Shown here piece after piece: positions 54,336 through 63,014 of a stretch of DNA of 64,000 nucleotides. Made by a program: the position numbers and the translations under genes. The DNA lies in assembly GCA_963676655.2 (NCBI GenBank), contig CAXXKX010000002.1, forward strand, positions 186,001 to 250,000. Direction: 5' to 3'. The notes beneath the pieces are model-generated. The model was not told the origin of the DNA and made no database searches. It saw only the letters and a list, made by a program, of their open reading frames with translations. How positions within the stretch are numbered: position 1 is the first letter of the stretch; every line of letters begins with the position of its first letter. The stretch comes from G963676655 sp963676655. Lineage in GTDB: Bacteria; Verrucomicrobiota; Lentisphaeria; Victivallales; Victivallaceae.

Positions 54336-54351
54336 TCGGCAATATTGCCGA
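54336..54351. promoter_or_regulatory. Perfect 16-bp palindrome, candidate NrpR operator
   Basis: TCGGCAATATTGCCGA, 113 nt before the nrpR-like ATG and upstream of the gdhA -35 box. It differs in bases from the archaeal GGAA-N6-TTCC operator, but is the best palindrome in the divergent region and shares its half-site with the gdhA leader sites. Confidence 0.55.
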
Positions 54352-54463
54352 TAAATAAAGTAGGTGATTTACATTTTAAACTTGACTTTATGAATTCATG
54401 GGGTATTTTTGCCATTGAGTTATAGTGTTAATTCTTGATATAGAAAGCGGAAGGATTGGTATA

Positions 54464-55483
54464 ATGGCGTTATCAGATAAAATAGAACGCAAAAAACTGG
54501 CGATACTGGAAGTTTTGAAAAATTCAACCATGCCATTGAGCGGAAGCAAAATAACCCAATCGTTAAATGTTGCCGGTTATGATATAAGTGAGCGTACAGT
54601 AAGGCTCTATTTACGACAGCTTGATGAGGAAGGCTTGACCCGGTCAGACGGCAAACGCGGCAGAGTTATTACCGGAGACGGTAAACTTGAAATCGGGAGT
54701 TCCAGGGTTATTGAGCGGGTAGGATATATGTCGGCCAAGATTGACCAGATGACTTACCGGATGAATTTTGACCTGGCATTACGTACCGGGACGGTTGTGG
54801 TAAATACCACTTTAGTTGATCGTGAGATACTTCTCGCAAAAATCAATCAGATCAAGCGGGTATTTTCCATGGGCTATGCCATGGGATATTTAGTCGGGCT
54901 TTTGAAACCCGGAGAAAAAATTGAAAATATGACTATTCCTCCGGGCAAGGTCGGACTTTGTACGGTCTGTTCGATAACCTTGAACGGGGTGTTGCTGAAG
55001 CACGGAGTGCCGGTGCGTTCGCTTTTTTGCGGCTTGATGGAGTTGCGGGGATACAAGCCTGTTCGTCTGGCGGAAATTATCAATTATGACGGAACCAGTC
55101 TTGATCCGCTCGAATTGTTTATACGGGGCGGCAAGACCAATTATAAAGGTGCGATTTCCACCGGTAGCGGATATATCGGCATCGGGTTCAGGGAATTTCC
55201 AGCTGAGAGTTATGACTCGGTTGTCAATCTTGCTGAAAAGCTGAAAATGATAGGTCTTGGCGGTTTTATGGAAATAGGGCGTTCCGGACAGGCGCTCTTC
55301 AATATTCCGGTGCCTGAAGGTTGTATCGGGGCGGTGGTTGTCGGTGGGCTGAATCCGGTTGCGATACTTGAAGAAGACGGCATTCGGGTCGAAGCCAAAG
55401 CCCTTTCAGGCCTGCTTCCGTTCAACAAATTAATTCATTACGAAGAACTTGAAGGGGCGCTCAAGAGTATTAAATCCAGGTAA
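54464..55483 (+). CDS. nrpR: NrpR-type nitrogen repressor (winged HTH plus one DUF128 domain)
   Basis: 339 residues from ATG 54464 (AAGGA 8 nt upstream; an in-frame GTG at 54425 lacks a site). An N-terminal winged helix occupies about 1-75 (KKLAILEVLKNSTMPLSGSK, SERTVRLYLRQLDEEGLTR). A single NrpR/DUF128 ligand domain runs from about 85 to 330 (VIERVGYMSAKIDQMTYRMN, GTVVVNTTLVDRE, GKVGLCTVCSITLNGVLLKHG, GYIGIGFREFPAES, VPEGCIGAVVVGGLNPVA). In methanogens NrpR represses nif and glnA and is released by 2-oxoglutarate. Most archaeal NrpRI have two such domains; this one has one. It is divergent from gdhA with shared operator-like sites, so autoregulation and gdhA control are likely. Its reach to the sigma54-type nif promoters is not evident. 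Confidence 0.88.
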   Translation: MALSDKIERKKLAILEVLKNSTMPLSGSKITQSLNVAGYDISERTVRLYLRQLDEEGLTRSDGKRGRVITGDGKLEIGSSRVIERVGYMSAKIDQMTYRMNFDLALRTGTVVVNTTLVDREILLAKINQIKRVFSMGYAMGYLVGLLKPGEKIENMTIPPGKVGLCTVCSITLNGVLLKHGVPVRSLFCGLMELRGYKPVRLAEIINYDGTSLDPLELFIRGGKTNYKGAISTGSGYIGIGFREFPAESYDSVVNLAEKLKMIGLGGFMEIGRSGQALFNIPVPEGCIGAVVVGGLNPVAILEEDGIRVEAKALSGLLPFNKLIHYEELEGALKSIKSR

Positions 55484-55560
55484 TATTCATGCCGGTTGGG
55501 GGACTGCGATCCGTGTGGCGCTTTACAGCCATAAGTTTGCGATAATTCAGGCTAGGATTG

Positions 55561-56259
55561 TTAGTATTTTTTTCGCTTAAACCGGTTGTTTATCTCATCT
55601 AGTATCCATTTCTTTTGCTTTTCATCCTCAAATCCAAAAGTTATTTCTCTATTGATATACCAATTATATATCATCCTCCGAATCTCTTCAGGCGTTTTGT
55701 TTTGGTGCTTGGACCACCAAATTGAGGCTTTGGTTGTGGGATAAAATTCTGTAGAAAAGTAAGATGCCCCCATAAGAATTTTTCCTTCTCCATTTTCTCG
55801 TGACTTGTACATCCCTCTAATGGGATCAAACATCTCAGCTATTGCCATTTTGCACATATGTCCAACAGAAAAAGGAGAATATTCAACCGAGGTAGACATG
55901 CAAGTAGAGAACTCTTTTCGATCAAGATTTTCAATCAATATTGGAACGATGCTCTTTCCTTTTGCTACAATCTCCCGGTATGCTTTCCACACCCTTTTGT
56001 TTTCTGCTTCAGACCAGGACGGTGGCAGCTTTTCACCCCATTTTCCTTTTGTCGCTGGATTGGATGATGCTAATGCATCTACAAGTGAACGAGGAGAGGT
56101 AAGTGCAGTTTTAGTTCCGGCTTCCTTATTCTGCGCAGATTCACATGCATCTGCTGGCGATTGGGGAGACGAACGTGTAGTTTTGGGTCCAGTTTTTTTG
56201 TTCTGCTTTGGTTCACAACCAATAAACAGAACTGCAATAATAACAAAACACCATCTCAT
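55561..56259 (-). CDS. Putative lipoprotein with two internal repeats, unknown function
   Basis: About 232 residues from ATG 56259 (AAAGGA 7 nt upstream; the frame continues to 56307 without a site). N-terminus MRWCFVIIAVLFIGCEPK has a lipobox (LFIGC), predicting a lipid-anchored protein. A ~25-residue unit is repeated after it (QNKKTGPKTTRSSPQSPADA and QNKEAGTKTALTSPRSLVDA). The C-terminal two thirds is charged and helical (WKAYREIVAKGKSIVPILIENL, IWWSKHQNKTPEEIRRMIYN). AT-rich relative to neighbours. I do not recognise the family. It is convergent with nrpR and follows two genes of unknown function on the same strand. Confidence 0.6.
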   Translation of the reverse strand: MRWCFVIIAVLFIGCEPKQNKKTGPKTTRSSPQSPADACESAQNKEAGTKTALTSPRSLVDALASSNPATKGKWGEKLPPSWSEAENKRVWKAYREIVAKGKSIVPILIENLDRKEFSTCMSTSVEYSPFSVGHMCKMAIAEMFDPIRGMYKSRENGEGKILMGASYFSTEFYPTTKASIWWSKHQNKTPEEIRRMIYNWYINREITFGFEDEKQKKWILDEINNRFKRKKY

Positions 56260-56316
56260 CGTCTTGTCCTTTTTCTTCTTGTTAATTTTGGCAATGTGGT
56301 CATCCATTAAGGTTCA

Positions 56317-56739
56317 TTAGGTCATGTGAGTTATTTTACTTTGATTTTTTATATCTTTTGGATACTTCAAAATGCGATTCCAGAAGCGCCATGATACGGG
56401 GATCGAGAGCACCAGGGCCAGAAATCCCCAGAAACATCTAATGAGAGGAATAAGAACTGATTGATGGAACCAGGTTACATGGCCTTTTTCTTTTTTTGAT
56501 ATAAAGCAGCCATATCTGTCAATATAACCGACATAAGTATCATTGTTGTAAACCAGTAAATATGTCTCAAGGCCGCCATGATGGGCCTCCGGGGGAAATA
56601 TTGGTGAAACTGTCCTGCATCCATACCGTCCGGCTAGAAAAAGATTCACTTTCGCTCTGAGAAAAGGATCATCGGCAATAACTGATGTAACAATGAACAT
56701 AAATAACGATACAAAGAAAATTGATATTACGTATTTCAT
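56317..56739 (-). CDS. Small exported membrane protein, hypothetical
   Basis: 140 residues. N-terminal signal/hydrophobic segment (MKYVISIFFVSLFMFIVTSV), an outside-type domain with Cys (RYGCRTVSPIF, YVGYIDRYGCFI), then a second hydrophobic helix (LIRCFWGFLALVLSIPVSW) and a basic tail. 57 nt upstream of the lipoprotein gene and 23 nt after the 506-residue gene, so the three probably form an operon. Function unknown. Confidence 0.5.
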   Translation of the reverse strand: MKYVISIFFVSLFMFIVTSVIADDPFLRAKVNLFLAGRYGCRTVSPIFPPEAHHGGLETYLLVYNNDTYVGYIDRYGCFISKKEKGHVTWFHQSVLIPLIRCFWGFLALVLSIPVSWRFWNRILKYPKDIKNQSKITHMT

Positions 56740-56762
56740 GTTATAGCCATGCTGCCTTGTTT

Positions 56763-58283
56763 TTATTCTTTGGACTTATTTTTATCCGGATTCCTTAATG
56801 ATTTGTCTATTTCATCTAGCTGTTGCAAGAAATCGTCTGCGTAGCCAGCAGATGAGTGTTTTTGAATTTGAATGTATTTCATTATTTCCCGGATATTTTT
56901 TCCTTTGTTCTTAATATAAAAATCCTTGCCGTCTTTGTAAATAATTTCATCTGGCAGCCAGTTGTATTTGTATCTTATATTATTATATATATTATCCCTG
57001 TCAATTGCCATTTTAATCATCTCACGGGCAAATTCTCCCCTGCTCATGGGGCGCATATCCATCTGTTTATACATTATTTCGGCAGGAAGTTTTTTGAAAT
57101 AACCGATATTCTGTGAGAAAACAAAGCTGTTTTTAAGGTTTATCGATTCAGTCAAATATGTGTCTCCGATTAGACTCAATAATAATGGAAAGGAATCAAT
57201 GCCTCCATTAATGATTTCTATCATGGATTTTCCTATATAATATTTACAGAATTCATGTCTTTTTTTTAGCCGGCTTAGTGTATCTTGATTCAACTTGTTA
57301 TTCCGGTGAAACTTATGGATCAAGAGCCAATTATGAAACACGTAGTTACTATTTTTATATAGTGTTTCTATTTGCTGTTTTGTATCCCATTCAGCGGGAT
57401 AACATTTTTCATTTGCTAATTCTCTGGCAATTACCAAATCTTGTCTTGAAAGAGAGAAATCTCTCTGATTGATCGGCGGAGGAGGTTTCAACCTCTCTTT
57501 TAGACGTCTGCTCAGAATCTTAATAGCCGGTTGAAGAAACCACTCTTTATACGTATATTCTCTTTTTTCATGAAAAGATAATAATTTATCAACTGTCCGA
57601 CTAAACTTTGCCCAATTTAAATCGTTTCTAAATTCAAAAAAAGCCTGCATATATTTCAAAGTCATAATTCTATTATAAACGGCTTCTTTGGCTCCATGGT
57701 AACCATATCTTTTGAGAATTATTCCAGCCAGTTCGAATGCCTTTGATTCTTGCCCTTTATCGTGTAAATGAGTGGCATATATCAAAATATCGCCAATTTC
57801 GTTGATCAACATCATATCAAGTTGCAAACGAATTATCATATTTAGTCGTTTTAGAATAGTTTCATATTCTTTTTCCTCATTGACCTTTTGGGGGGTGGTA
57901 AAACTTATTTGCCTGGCTGCAGCTCCTTTCGTCATCCCTTGTGAACTCCGCTCAGCTTCAACCATTTTCTCGCTTGGTATCACAAATTTTAAGGCTCCGA
58001 CAATGAATTCAGAATGACCGTCTTTATTTTTACCTGAAAACCAACTGTCATACGGTACAGACAGGCATCCGTTTGTTCCGTTTATCGTAATGTTGGTTTT
58101 GACCGCATCGGTTACATTGGCAACCCCGAAGTCATGAACACTGGAGATAAGACTTTCAGATAAAATTGATAAGTCTTTTGTTATCCTATTTTTCAGATGA
58201 AAATCAATGTCTGAAGAAACTGCGTGGTCGCAGTAAATGGATACTAATACAATCCATGTTAAACCAATATGTGTCTTAGTCAT
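56763..58283 (-). CDS. Secreted 506-residue protein of unknown function
   Basis: Signal peptide MTKTHIGLTWIVLVSIYCDH (uncertain cleavage), then a mostly alpha-helical protein. It includes a Pro-rich turn (RLKPPPPINQRDF), a segment like IGDILIYATHLHDKGQESKA resembling a TPR-like helix pair, and a lysine-rich C-terminus. AT-rich, no close family recognised. It is the first gene of the three-gene minus-strand set 58283-55561. Nothing in it indicates an enzyme. Confidence 0.55.
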   Translation of the reverse strand: MTKTHIGLTWIVLVSIYCDHAVSSDIDFHLKNRITKDLSILSESLISSVHDFGVANVTDAVKTNITINGTNGCLSVPYDSWFSGKNKDGHSEFIVGALKFVIPSEKMVEAERSSQGMTKGAAARQISFTTPQKVNEEKEYETILKRLNMIIRLQLDMMLINEIGDILIYATHLHDKGQESKAFELAGIILKRYGYHGAKEAVYNRIMTLKYMQAFFEFRNDLNWAKFSRTVDKLLSFHEKREYTYKEWFLQPAIKILSRRLKERLKPPPPINQRDFSLSRQDLVIARELANEKCYPAEWDTKQQIETLYKNSNYVFHNWLLIHKFHRNNKLNQDTLSRLKKRHEFCKYYIGKSMIEIINGGIDSFPLLLSLIGDTYLTESINLKNSFVFSQNIGYFKKLPAEIMYKQMDMRPMSRGEFAREMIKMAIDRDNIYNNIRYKYNWLPDEIIYKDGKDFYIKNKGKNIREIMKYIQIQKHSSAGYADDFLQQLDEIDKSLRNPDKNKSKE

Positions 58284-58668
58284 GAAAATAGTTCCCCATT
58301 AGAGTTGGTCATCTCCAAAGCCTCCATCATTAAAAACTGCTTAGGTAATACCGTTTATTGCTTCCCGTTCATCCAAGGCAGTCCCTTGCTTTAATATGTC
58401 GTCATTTGGTGTGGAATGCAAATCAGTTTCTCGTTTTATGTGTAAATCGAGAAACTTTATCGCTGGAGCGCGACGCCGCGGAGTCGCAAAAAAAATGGGA
58501 GTGACGAGTATTTATGTCAAAAATATATTCTATTGCACTGCCATCTTATAACTTCTTGATTTTAATGATCCTGTCTTTGTTGCAAGTGCAATATTTTCAT
58601 TTGCTGTGGATTGTTGACTGTGGGCTTTTAACTTCAGTCATCTCCCTGGCGGGATGGCTATGATTATA
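58284..58668. other. 385-nt gap before the C45-type acyltransferase
   Basis: AT-rich spacer upstream of the 506-residue gene, downstream of the C45-type gene. One short GC element, GCGAC-GCCGCGGA-GTCGC (about 58475-58494), is followed on the plus strand by an A-run; it does not look like a functional terminator for either neighbour. No open frame or RNA gene is seen. Confidence 0.4.
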
Positions 58669-59814
58669 TTAATGATTTTTCTGATAGAATTTGATCAGTT
58701 CTTTCAGGTTGACCCGGTAATATTTTTCATCGCAGGCCAGTTTCCTTCCGGACGCGTCGGCGAAATACATGGTCTGTGATTCCGGCAGGAATATCGCGTT
58801 GTGCAGATTGGATTTCATGGCTACGGGACGTTTGATGATTTCAATCATTTTTGCGGCATCTATTTTGCCGAAATTCTGTTTCAGTCTTTTACTCAGCGCT
58901 TCGGCCCGGCCTTTGCCGGAGACCAGGACCGTGTCCTTCGGCACTTCGGGTAGCTGCGGATTTTGAGCTCCGGGTTTCAGGATCACAAGCGGTTTGCCGC
59001 TGATGGCGACGACTCCGGCCATATTTTTATTTTTATCCGAAAGGACGTAATAATAATCGCAGGTCAGAGGCGTCTTTTTCATCAGTTCGAGCGCTTCATC
59101 TACCGTGGCGCATTCCTCCATGACCCGGCGCATCAGGAACGTCATCGGCAGCCCGTCCCATTTGCCGACTCCACCGCCGCCCATTTCTCCCATAGCCAGC
59201 CCTTTTTCGTTCATGGCGGTGACGGTGCCGATGATTCCCGCGTAACTTTGGCTGAGCCATTTATTATAGCCTTTTGGCATAAACACCATTACGACCGCAT
59301 AGTTTTGCAAACCGATTTTGCTCATGTAGTCAAGGACTCTGGCGTGGATGACTTCGCCGTTTTTACTGGCGGTATTTCTTACCGCCACGCCGCTGCAATG
59401 GAACATTTCCGGGAAAAAGTTGATTTGCCGTCCATCCGCTTTAGTAATTCCGGCTGCTTTACTCATGGCGTCGCATTCCCGGTATATGCGGTCGGGAATG
59501 AATGGCTTTGTGCGTTGCATTACTTCGTCAATGCGGGTAAAGAACCAGTCGTTTTTCTTGTAGAGATAACCGGTCGCGACCAGCATGATGATATTACGTA
59601 CGCCGGAAATTTCCGGTTTCAGCAGTTCGCCGTGGGCCGAACCCATTTCCTCAGGTGAACCTTCAAGGAAGATAATGCGTTTTTTATTTTCCAGCCGACA
59701 CAGCAGACCGTGAGAATTGGAGGAACGCTTGATAATAGAGAGTTTTTCCGGAGTCTGTGACTGGACTGACAAACTAAGGCAGATTATCGGCAGGATAAAA
59801 AATATTCGTTTCAT
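58669..59814 (-). CDS. Secreted C45-family acyltransferase/amidase
   Basis: 381 residues with a signal peptide (MKRIFFILPIICLSLSVQS). The peptidase-C45 family (penicillin acyltransferase/acid ceramidase-like Ntn hydrolases) is recognised by C140 in FPEMFHCSGVAV (nucleophile exposed after self-cleavage in relatives), RVLDYM, SYAGIIGTVTAMNEKGLAMG, and YYYVLSDKNKN. The family acts on amide bonds in lipids, antibiotics or peptidoglycan-like substrates; which one here is unknown. It shares the strand with the alpha/beta hydrolase upstream, separated by the tandem repeat. Confidence 0.82.
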   Translation of the reverse strand: MKRIFFILPIICLSLSVQSQTPEKLSIIKRSSNSHGLLCRLENKKRIIFLEGSPEEMGSAHGELLKPEISGVRNIIMLVATGYLYKKNDWFFTRIDEVMQRTKPFIPDRIYRECDAMSKAAGITKADGRQINFFPEMFHCSGVAVRNTASKNGEVIHARVLDYMSKIGLQNYAVVMVFMPKGYNKWLSQSYAGIIGTVTAMNEKGLAMGEMGGGGVGKWDGLPMTFLMRRVMEECATVDEALELMKKTPLTCDYYYVLSDKNKNMAGVVAISGKPLVILKPGAQNPQLPEVPKDTVLVSGKGRAEALSKRLKQNFGKIDAAKMIEIIKRPVAMKSNLHNAIFLPESQTMYFADASGRKLACDEKYYRVNLKELIKFYQKNH

Positions 59815-59876
59815 TAACTTAATCCTTATTATCGTTTTTTGTATTTAACTCACTTGATGTTTGATGTTCAAAAGGT

Positions 59877-60162
59877 TTTTAGTGGAGGGCGAGAGTCCCT
59901 CGAGCCGCCCGGTTGCGCGGCATGTCCGGCTCAACGGAGTTTCGCCCTCCAGGGATGAATCCCCAGGTCGAATTTTCTTTGTATTTAAGTCATTCAATGT
60001 TCCATGTTGGACGTTCAATGTTCGATGTTCGATGTGTTTTAGTGGAGGGCGAGAGTCCCTCGAGCCGCCCGGTTGCGCGGCATGTCCGGCTCAACGGAGT
60101 TTCGCCCTCCAGGGATGAATCCCCAGGTTGAATTTTCTTTGTATTTAAGTCATTCAATGTTC
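59877..60162. repeat. Tandem intergenic repeat, two 126-bp copies at 160-bp spacing
   Basis: 59877-60002 and 60037-60162 differ by one base (c/t near 59969/60129). A diverged third partial copy (GTATTTAA-like, TGATGTTC) precedes the first at about 59841-59872. Each copy contains GGAGGGCGA / TCGCCCTCC as a 9-bp outer stem, GAGCCG/CGGCTC inside it, and an accidental short open frame. The start TAGTGGAG recalls the GGAG/GTAG tetranucleotide before REP palindromes. Lies between the C45-type and hydrolase genes. Confidence 0.85.
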
Positions 60163-60199
60163 GATGTTCAAAGTGTTCAACGTTCATGAGGCTGCAAAA

Positions 60200-61927
60200 T
60201 TACATTTTCATGGTTGAGAGGTTGATTAACGCGGCAAACATCATGTCCAACTGCCGTTGCTTGACCTTGACGGTTTTGGTGTCCTTACTCTCCGGCGGAT
60301 TGAAGACCAGGTCATTGGCCGGTGCCGACAAGTTCCAGTGAGAGAAATTGATTACCCCGCTGGTCTTCCGGTTTTTAAAGACCATTTTCAACGGTCTGGC
60401 GTCATCGCTGAGATATATTTCCAGCTTGTCTTTTTTGGTGGATATAGTCATCAGGCTGCCACTGGGCTTCTGCGGTTTAACCTTTATCCGCAGCCATTTT
60501 TCCATCGGCTGCAGCATGCCGTGGGAGGCCAGCATCAATATTCCGGAGATCATTTGCTGGTACTGGAATATTCTGGCGGAAATATATTGGGCCGGATTGC
60601 TTTTCAAGTTCACCTGTTCACTGCCCAGATATACTGTTTTATCAGGTCCAAGCAACCACGGGCTTTTACCGTATCCCAGGGCTATCCGACTGACTTCTCC
60701 GCCCAGAGGATTTTTCGGCATGCTAAGGTTCAATCTGAGCTTATGGTCGTTGCCGCGGAAAAGTTTAATTTCGCCTTTGACATTCTTTTTGTTTTTTGCT
60801 TTGAAATCAAAATCAGCGCTGATGAAGAAACATTTGCCCGCATCCGGTTTGAAGCATACCAGGCGGTTAAGTTGGGCGAAAAATTTTTGCGCGGTCTTTT
60901 TGCTGTCGGTAAGGTTGGCTGCGTAATGTGGAACCGTCGAGTCGCGGAACAGTTCGACAAATTGCTGAAGCAAGCCGGGCAGGGCGATAATAGCCGAGTA
61001 ATGTCCCAAGCCCTTAAGCGTGGTCATTTTATTTTTCATGCCGCATTTTTCAGCCAGCTCTTTAGAACAAACTGCAGGGATTACTTCATCATCCGAGGCC
61101 GTGACCATCATAAGCTTGCCGACTGCCGCCCGGGTTGCCAGATATTTTGTATTGTTTATGGGGTCGGTACTGTCCATTGCGGCAATAACATAATCACGGT
61201 CTTTTCCTTTGGAACGATCAATCAACTGCCGGATGCTGCTGGTTTCCCGGGAATGACCGATAAATTTATTCCAGTCGCCGCCGCCGAGCAGCAGGACAAC
61301 TTTATCCGGTCGCTGGTCACGTCCGGCAACCGTTGCCCCGGTTATTGCTCCCAGGCTGGTGCCGAGCAGGTTTACTTTGGCCGGGTTGACCTCCGGACGG
61401 CTGCTCATTACATCGACCGTCCGGATTGCGTCGGTCACGCCTTGTTTGAATGCTTCGGCCAGAATCAGTGCGGCTTCAGGACGCTTAAGCATTTTTGAAC
61501 GACTGCCATAGGGGTTGCGTTCATGGAATATCGGCATCAGGCACATCATGGCCGGAATGCCGTTTGACGCGAAATAAGCACAGGTCATTTTGGTCAGCGC
61601 GCCGTTGCCGCCGAGGATATGCAGGCAGACTACGCCCGGACGCGGTTTCTGCTGTCCTTTCAGGATGTCTGAAGGTACATAGTAGTAAGTGATGATGTTT
61701 CCGAAGTTGACTTTGCCGCCGACTCCCGGATATTCGAGCCGGTAAACCGTGTATTTCGGCGTCGTTTCATATAGTTTGATGGAATAATTGAATTTATCGC
61801 CATTGAAGCTTTTTTCAACCGGGACGGATAATGTTTTGTTTTCGCCCGGAAAGACCACTTTTGAAGCATTGACCGGGCTTATCGTAAACATTACACAACA
61901 AGTCAGCAATAGAAATATTTTTTTCAT
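60200..61927 (-). CDS. Secreted alpha/beta hydrolase fused to a LolA-like C-terminal domain
   Basis: 575 residues. Signal peptide MKKIFLLLTCCVMFTISPVN. Esterase core (about 40-340) with GGKVNFGNIITYYYVP, nucleophile S191 in LLGTSLGAI, D279 or D280 (TASDDEVIPA) and H309 (GLGHYSA), in the style of dienelactone/acetyl xylan esterases. The C-terminal ~200 residues (ADFDFKAKNKKNVKGEIKLF to INFSHWNLSAPANDLVFNPP) resemble the LolA/DUF2092 lipoprotein-carrier half-barrel. The fusion is unusual; its substrate is unknown. It ends 38 nt from the tandem repeat. Confidence 0.75.
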   Translation of the reverse strand: MKKIFLLLTCCVMFTISPVNASKVVFPGENKTLSVPVEKSFNGDKFNYSIKLYETTPKYTVYRLEYPGVGGKVNFGNIITYYYVPSDILKGQQKPRPGVVCLHILGGNGALTKMTCAYFASNGIPAMMCLMPIFHERNPYGSRSKMLKRPEAALILAEAFKQGVTDAIRTVDVMSSRPEVNPAKVNLLGTSLGAITGATVAGRDQRPDKVVLLLGGGDWNKFIGHSRETSSIRQLIDRSKGKDRDYVIAAMDSTDPINNTKYLATRAAVGKLMMVTASDDEVIPAVCSKELAEKCGMKNKMTTLKGLGHYSAIIALPGLLQQFVELFRDSTVPHYAANLTDSKKTAQKFFAQLNRLVCFKPDAGKCFFISADFDFKAKNKKNVKGEIKLFRGNDHKLRLNLSMPKNPLGGEVSRIALGYGKSPWLLGPDKTVYLGSEQVNLKSNPAQYISARIFQYQQMISGILMLASHGMLQPMEKWLRIKVKPQKPSGSLMTISTKKDKLEIYLSDDARPLKMVFKNRKTSGVINFSHWNLSAPANDLVFNPPESKDTKTVKVKQRQLDMMFAALINLSTMKM

Positions 61928-62069
61928 GACACCAGCTTTATTTTACACATATATTATCAAAGAAGTTCGGATCACAAACTATACAAGTAATTTTCATTTT
62001 GTCAAGTCTGAACATTATTGTTCAGGCCGGTGGTTCGATTGCTGCAATCATCGATTTATGACTGGAGCA

Positions 62070-63014
62070 TTATTGTTTTTGGGGAATGTCTTTGCCGGGG
62101 AATTCCGGCAGTTTGAAATTCAATTTCTCTTTGGCGGATATGACTGACCCCGCGAAGGTTCGACCATGCTGCTTCAGCAGTTCCACCAGCTTGCTTACCA
62201 GGTATTCCGGAGCGCTGGCGCCGGCGGTTATGCCGATATTGGATTTTGCGTTCAGGATATCCGCCGGTAATTCAGCTGAGCTATTGATCAGGATGGCTTT
62301 GACGCCGCACTTTTCAGCGGTTTCCCGCAATCGGTTCGAATTGGAGCTGTTTTGCGAGCCGATAACAATAATGTCCGAACATTTTTTGCACAGTTCTTTG
62401 ACCGCTTCCTGCCGGTTCCTGGTTGCGTAGCAGATCCCTTCGACCGTTTCCAGTTGCGGAATAATGGTTCTCATGGCGGCAATGATTTCAGCGGTGTCGT
62501 CCGGGCTCAGTGTGGTCTGGGTCAGGCAGACGCAGCGGCGTGGACAATCAGTGCGAGGCAGGGCTTTAGCTTCGGATACGTTTTCAACAACTTTGGCGCG
62601 ATTGTCGATGCGGCCCATGGTTCCGACAATTTCCGGATGGCCGCGATGCCCGATCAGGTAGATGTCGGCATTGTCATGGTAAAGCTTTTCGGCTTTGGCA
62701 TGAATCTTCTTTACCAGTGGGCAGGTGGCGTCGATCAGTTGCAGGTTTCGTGCCGCCGCCGTCTTTTCTACCCGGGCCGCCGCGCCGTGCGCGCTCAGAA
62801 TAAGCACATTGCCGGGTGGGACGTCTTTCACTGATTCGACAAATCTCACGCCCCGTTGTTTGAGTTCGTTGACAATAAAATCATTATGGACTATTTCATG
62901 GTAGACATAGATTGGACGGGGGTAATGAGTCAGAGCTTGTTCTACGGTGTCTAGGGCGCGTCTGACTCCGGCGCAGAAGCCGCGCGGTTCAGCCAGATAT
63001 ATTTTTCCGCTCAT
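62070..63014 (-). CDS. ispH: 4-hydroxy-3-methylbut-2-enyl diphosphate reductase IspH
   Basis: 314 residues, last step of the MEP isoprenoid pathway (HMBPP to IPP/DMAPP), using a 4Fe-4S cluster held by C14 (EPRGFCAGVRRA), C98 (DATCPLVKK) and C195 (EGICYATRNRQ). His residues H42-like (YHEIVHN) and H75-like (LSAHGAA) and IGHRGHPE bind diphosphate. Length and motifs are typical. Its start overlaps the LolD-like gene by 4 nt (ATGA). Confidence 0.96.
   Translation of the reverse strand: MSGKIYLAEPRGFCAGVRRALDTVEQALTHYPRPIYVYHEIVHNDFIVNELKQRGVRFVESVKDVPPGNVLILSAHGAAARVEKTAAARNLQLIDATCPLVKKIHAKAEKLYHDNADIYLIGHRGHPEIVGTMGRIDNRAKVVENVSEAKALPRTDCPRRCVCLTQTTLSPDDTAEIIAAMRTIIPQLETVEGICYATRNRQEAVKELCKKCSDIIVIGSQNSSNSNRLRETAEKCGVKAILINSSAELPADILNAKSNIGITAGASAPEYLVSKLVELLKQHGRTFAGSVISAKEKLNFKLPEFPGKDIPQKQ

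Noticed and set aside
60257..61498. 413-codon open frame on the plus strand
   Set aside because: It lies wholly opposite the secreted hydrolase gene, lacks a ribosome site and has no recognisable motifs; it is an antisense shadow created by codon bias.
62010..62060. tRNA-like GGTTCGATTGC near 62030
   Set aside because: Only a T-loop-like string; no acceptor stem, D-arm or anticodon arm can be drawn around it.
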